A DNA stretch of 64,000 nt from JAHEKD01 sp965204695 (GTDB lineage Bacteria; Pseudomonadota; Gammaproteobacteria; Arenicellales; JAHEKD01), in the NCBI GenBank assembly GCA_965204695.1, contig OZ242007.1:3906001-3970000 (forward strand). Reading direction: 5' to 3'. The position numbers and the translations under genes are program-made. Under the pieces are notes generated by a model. The model saw nothing but the letters and a program-made list of their open reading frames with translations, was not told the DNA's origin and did no database searches. This document shows, one piece after another, positions 62,019 to 64,000 of the stretch (position 1 is the first letter of the stretch; each line of letters begins with the position of its first letter).

Positions 62019-63143
62019 ATGCCAACCTTCATAACAATTTTATTGATTAAAGATATTAAAGTGAGACATGCTTTCCAACTTTTAATACTTCCATTTATTT
62101 ATGTCTTTATAAGTATTCAAACAGTTTGTGCAGCCAGTACAGTGAAGGCCTGTAGCACTGAGGGTGCTCCATTAGAAGATTCCGATCAGATCATTCAGGA
62201 AATCTCAAATGGTGAAGCAGTATTCAAGAAAAGTAATCTAGAGTTTTTTCGACAAGAAGAAATATATACCATGGAACTTTATGCATTGGGACAAGCCGAT
62301 CCAAGTATTACACTCCCACCATACTCTATATGTCGACGATATGAACTTATAAACACAAGTGATGAAGTTATTCAGGCATTGCGTTGGCCGGATATTAAGT
62401 TGCCTTTATACACCAAAGTCAAACCGAAACAGCGCATTCGTACGACCAGAAAATCAATACATAATAGTAAGCAGCTTGGAAAGCTTCCAACTGAATTGTA
62501 TATATTTGAAAATTCTTCTGTAACAGACCAAACGGTTTTTCCAATAAAACAGGTTCTCGACGCAGGGATAACAAACAATAATGCTCACTATCAAATACAT
62601 TCGTTAAATTCAGATTTATACCTTGAATCATCACATACTCCGTTACCTGAAGGATTAGTCCTTGATGCAACACAGGCTCTCTATTCCCCTAAAGATAGGT
62701 TTGAATACCCCATTCTAATCACGAGTCTATTGACAGACGACTTTTCTTTTGTGGCACAAAGTCAGGCTACTGCATTTCCAGATGACGAATATGTAGATTC
62801 TTCCAGTCTTATAAAAATTGAATCTTCTGTTTTAAGTGACTTTGCGATTACCGCTCCAGGCATTGTCACACTTAATAGTGCAGATTTTTCAGAAGTCAAT
62901 AATGTCAATGATAGAATTCAACATTATGCAAAATTATTTTTGCACAAAAATTCTGGAGTCGTAAGTCTAGCTAATTCTCAGGATTTCGATTTTGGATACC
63001 AATTGCCTGAAGATGTTGCTCAACCCGTCCTCTTTGTTGTTGAGCAGCCAGTGAAAATCGTGACAAGTGACTGGGCTGTTTGTATTTTTGCACAAGTCTA
63101 TTCTCCAATACCCATATCAATTTCACCTACTTTATATTGTTAG
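62019..63143 (+). CDS. Putative exported protein, unknown family
   Basis: 374 residues. An N-terminal hydrophobic stretch (FQLLILPFIYVFISIQTVCA) is a probable signal peptide, although the first 15 residues are unusually charged; a GTG at 62061 would give a more typical N-terminus. The mature part is beta-rich with few Cys. No catalytic motif is recognised. It starts 16 bases after the ankyrin gene and ends 22 bases before the membrane-protein gene. Confidence 0.55.
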   Translation: MPTFITILLIKDIKVRHAFQLLILPFIYVFISIQTVCAASTVKACSTEGAPLEDSDQIIQEISNGEAVFKKSNLEFFRQEEIYTMELYALGQADPSITLPPYSICRRYELINTSDEVIQALRWPDIKLPLYTKVKPKQRIRTTRKSIHNSKQLGKLPTELYIFENSSVTDQTVFPIKQVLDAGITNNNAHYQIHSLNSDLYLESSHTPLPEGLVLDATQALYSPKDRFEYPILITSLLTDDFSFVAQSQATAFPDDEYVDSSSLIKIESSVLSDFAITAPGIVTLNSADFSEVNNVNDRIQHYAKLFLHKNSGVVSLANSQDFDFGYQLPEDVAQPVLFVVEQPVKIVTSDWAVCIFAQVYSPIPISISPTLYC

Positions 63144-63165
63144 ATCAGTAATTAGGAATTACTAA

Positions 63166-63612
63166 ATGAACTTCGCAAACTTCTATGAGAAATTAAAGGA
63201 GTCAGCCTTAGGATTTTTTATTGACAAAGTGCTTTCTATAGGTGCCGGTATTGCAACTCTAATACTTGGTAGCATTTTTTTACCTGGTTCCCAACTGGTG
63301 TTCAAGCAATATTATCCTTTCAATGCTTTTCTAGAGAAATATATAGTTTATTGTTTAGTGATTATGATCTTCAGTTTTGTCATGTGGTGGCTTATACGGG
63401 GGTTTCAACAAATTCGCGTTTTACTCCCTTTAGTAATTGCGGGGACGATAATACTGATATCGGAATTAATGCGTAACAGTGTTTATCTGCCTACAGATGT
63501 AGGAATTCAATTTATTCTGTATTTCAGTGGCATTTTAATTTTATGCGAGGCGCTTATTTTTCATGTTTGTCGAGTTGTTTTAGAACTCGTGATACAAGCC
63601 AAGAAGGCATAG
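63166..63612 (+). CDS. Small four-span membrane protein
   Basis: 148 residues with hydrophobic segments near 24-45, 58-78, 84-103 and 114-140. No family recognised. AGGAA precedes the ATG. Last gene of the plus-strand run that starts at 60570. Confidence 0.6.
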   Translation: MNFANFYEKLKESALGFFIDKVLSIGAGIATLILGSIFLPGSQLVFKQYYPFNAFLEKYIVYCLVIMIFSFVMWWLIRGFQQIRVLLPLVIAGTIILISELMRNSVYLPTDVGIQFILYFSGILILCEALIFHVCRVVLELVIQAKKA

Positions 63613-63637
63613 CTTCATAAGTATTATGTATAGTTTG

Positions 63638-63847
63638 TCATAATTCAAATTTTCGATTTTCACGTTCTCTTTTGCAGAGTCTGGAGAACTCTTCTTTTGA
63701 CATCGACTCCTTATCCCGAGCAAGTGATGTACTAGAATCAACCCAACAAGCTTGATTTTCCCAAATTATTAACTGTATCCAATGCGCTGAAATTGCACTG
63801 GCCCCTACTATCGCCACGCTCAAAAATATAACCCTGATTTTCTTCAT
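63638..63847 (-). CDS. Small protein with a signal-anchor segment
   Basis: 69 residues: MKKIRVIFLSVAIVGASAIS is a signal sequence or single span, followed by a charged tail (SSTSLARDKESMSKEEFSRL). GGAG lies six bases upstream of the ATG. Faces the partial gene at the right edge in the same direction, 32 bases downstream of it. Confidence 0.55.
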   Translation of the reverse strand: MKKIRVIFLSVAIVGASAISAHWIQLIIWENQACWVDSSTSLARDKESMSKEEFSRLCKRERENRKFEL

Positions 63848-63879
63848 GCTTACTCCAGTAAAGGCTGTTTTTCAATATG

Positions 63880-64000
63880 TCAAGTTTTAATTTTTGCGTA
63901 TTTCCCTTTAAAAGTTTTCCAAACTAGACTTTGCTTATCAAAATACTCCACCCGCTGGATCACTATCGGGTGATAACCCGCCCATAGAACAAGTTGGCGT
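63880..64000 (-). CDS. C-terminal end of an unidentified protein, cut by the window edge
   Basis: 39 codons open from the right edge to TGA at 63880. The sequence WAGYHPIVIQRVEYFDKQSL then KTFKGKYAKIKT looks like a real C-terminal beta/helix end, in the style of exported or outer-membrane proteins of the LolA/DUF1329 type, but too little is visible to name it. Confidence 0.45.
   Translation of the reverse strand, partial: RQLVLWAGYHPIVIQRVEYFDKQSLVWKTFKGKYAKIKT

Noticed and set aside
43475..64000. CRISPR array within the island
   Set aside because: No set of regularly spaced repeats was seen; repeats present are pairs or palindromes.

Overview
The window looks like chromosomal DNA of a moderately AT-rich gammaproteobacterium; I cannot name the genus. 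The evidence is the gene order: mrdA-rodA-mltB-rlpA-dacA-ybeD-lipB, murU/lptD-surA, ispB/rplU-rpmA-obgE-proB, rpsT/murJ-ribF-lspA-ispH, and type IV minor pilin genes beside ispH. A PhbB-type acetoacetyl-CoA reductase suggests polyhydroxyalkanoate metabolism. A dihydrolipoyl dehydrogenase with two lipoyl domains is a notable trait.

The core chromosome runs from 1 to about 43.4 kb. Positions 1-5468 are a tightly packed cell-wall operon (end of PBP2, RodA, MltB, RlpA, DacA), then YbeD and LipB. Next come a lone MurU-like nucleotidyltransferase, LptD-SurA (outer-membrane biogenesis), UbiK and ComM. Positions 11.8-15.8 kb hold a YHS/DoxX pair and an unusual operon of two ATP-grasp proteins and one MFS-like membrane protein, the main candidate in the core for an uncharacterised biosynthesis and export pathway. 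Positions 15.9-25.1 kb hold the pyruvate dehydrogenase genes and the proton-translocating transhydrogenase. After that come phbB, a glycerate kinase, ispB, ribosomal protein genes with obgE and proB, and the murJ-DUF2203-ribF-lspA-ispH operon. A reduced minor-pilin cluster (pilE, a PilX-like gene, pilW, pilV), a secreted trypsin-like protease, class I fumarase, an NRDE protein and a DinB-like protein close the core.

From tRNA-Arg(TCG) at 43385 to the right edge the DNA is a mosaic genomic island. An integrase and an excisionase-like gene sit against the tRNA-Arg 3' end. A second integrase ends next to the 3' half of a tRNA-Pro(TGG), flanked on both sides by paired 9-bp repeats, an arrangement like a phage or ICE attP. 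Then come a SIR2-HerA defence pair; an ardA-type antirestriction gene split at its start codon by a group II intron; a two-gene module (alpha/beta hydrolase plus a 395-aa unknown) whose products share a C-terminal motif resembling amyloid signalling motifs; a truncated second ardA copy; a hipBA toxin-antitoxin locus with four operator-like sites; and a series of unrecognised cargo genes, including an ankyrin-repeat protein and several membrane or secreted proteins. A 23-nt motif (20/23 identical) occurs upstream of both the excisionase gene and the cargo operon at 60.5 kb, suggesting that both belong to one element.

The most attractive candidates for something new are the hydrolase/395-aa pair, the ATP-grasp/ATP-grasp/MFS operon, and the attP-like tRNA-Pro junction. 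All functional statements come from reading the sequence and from family knowledge; no database search was run.
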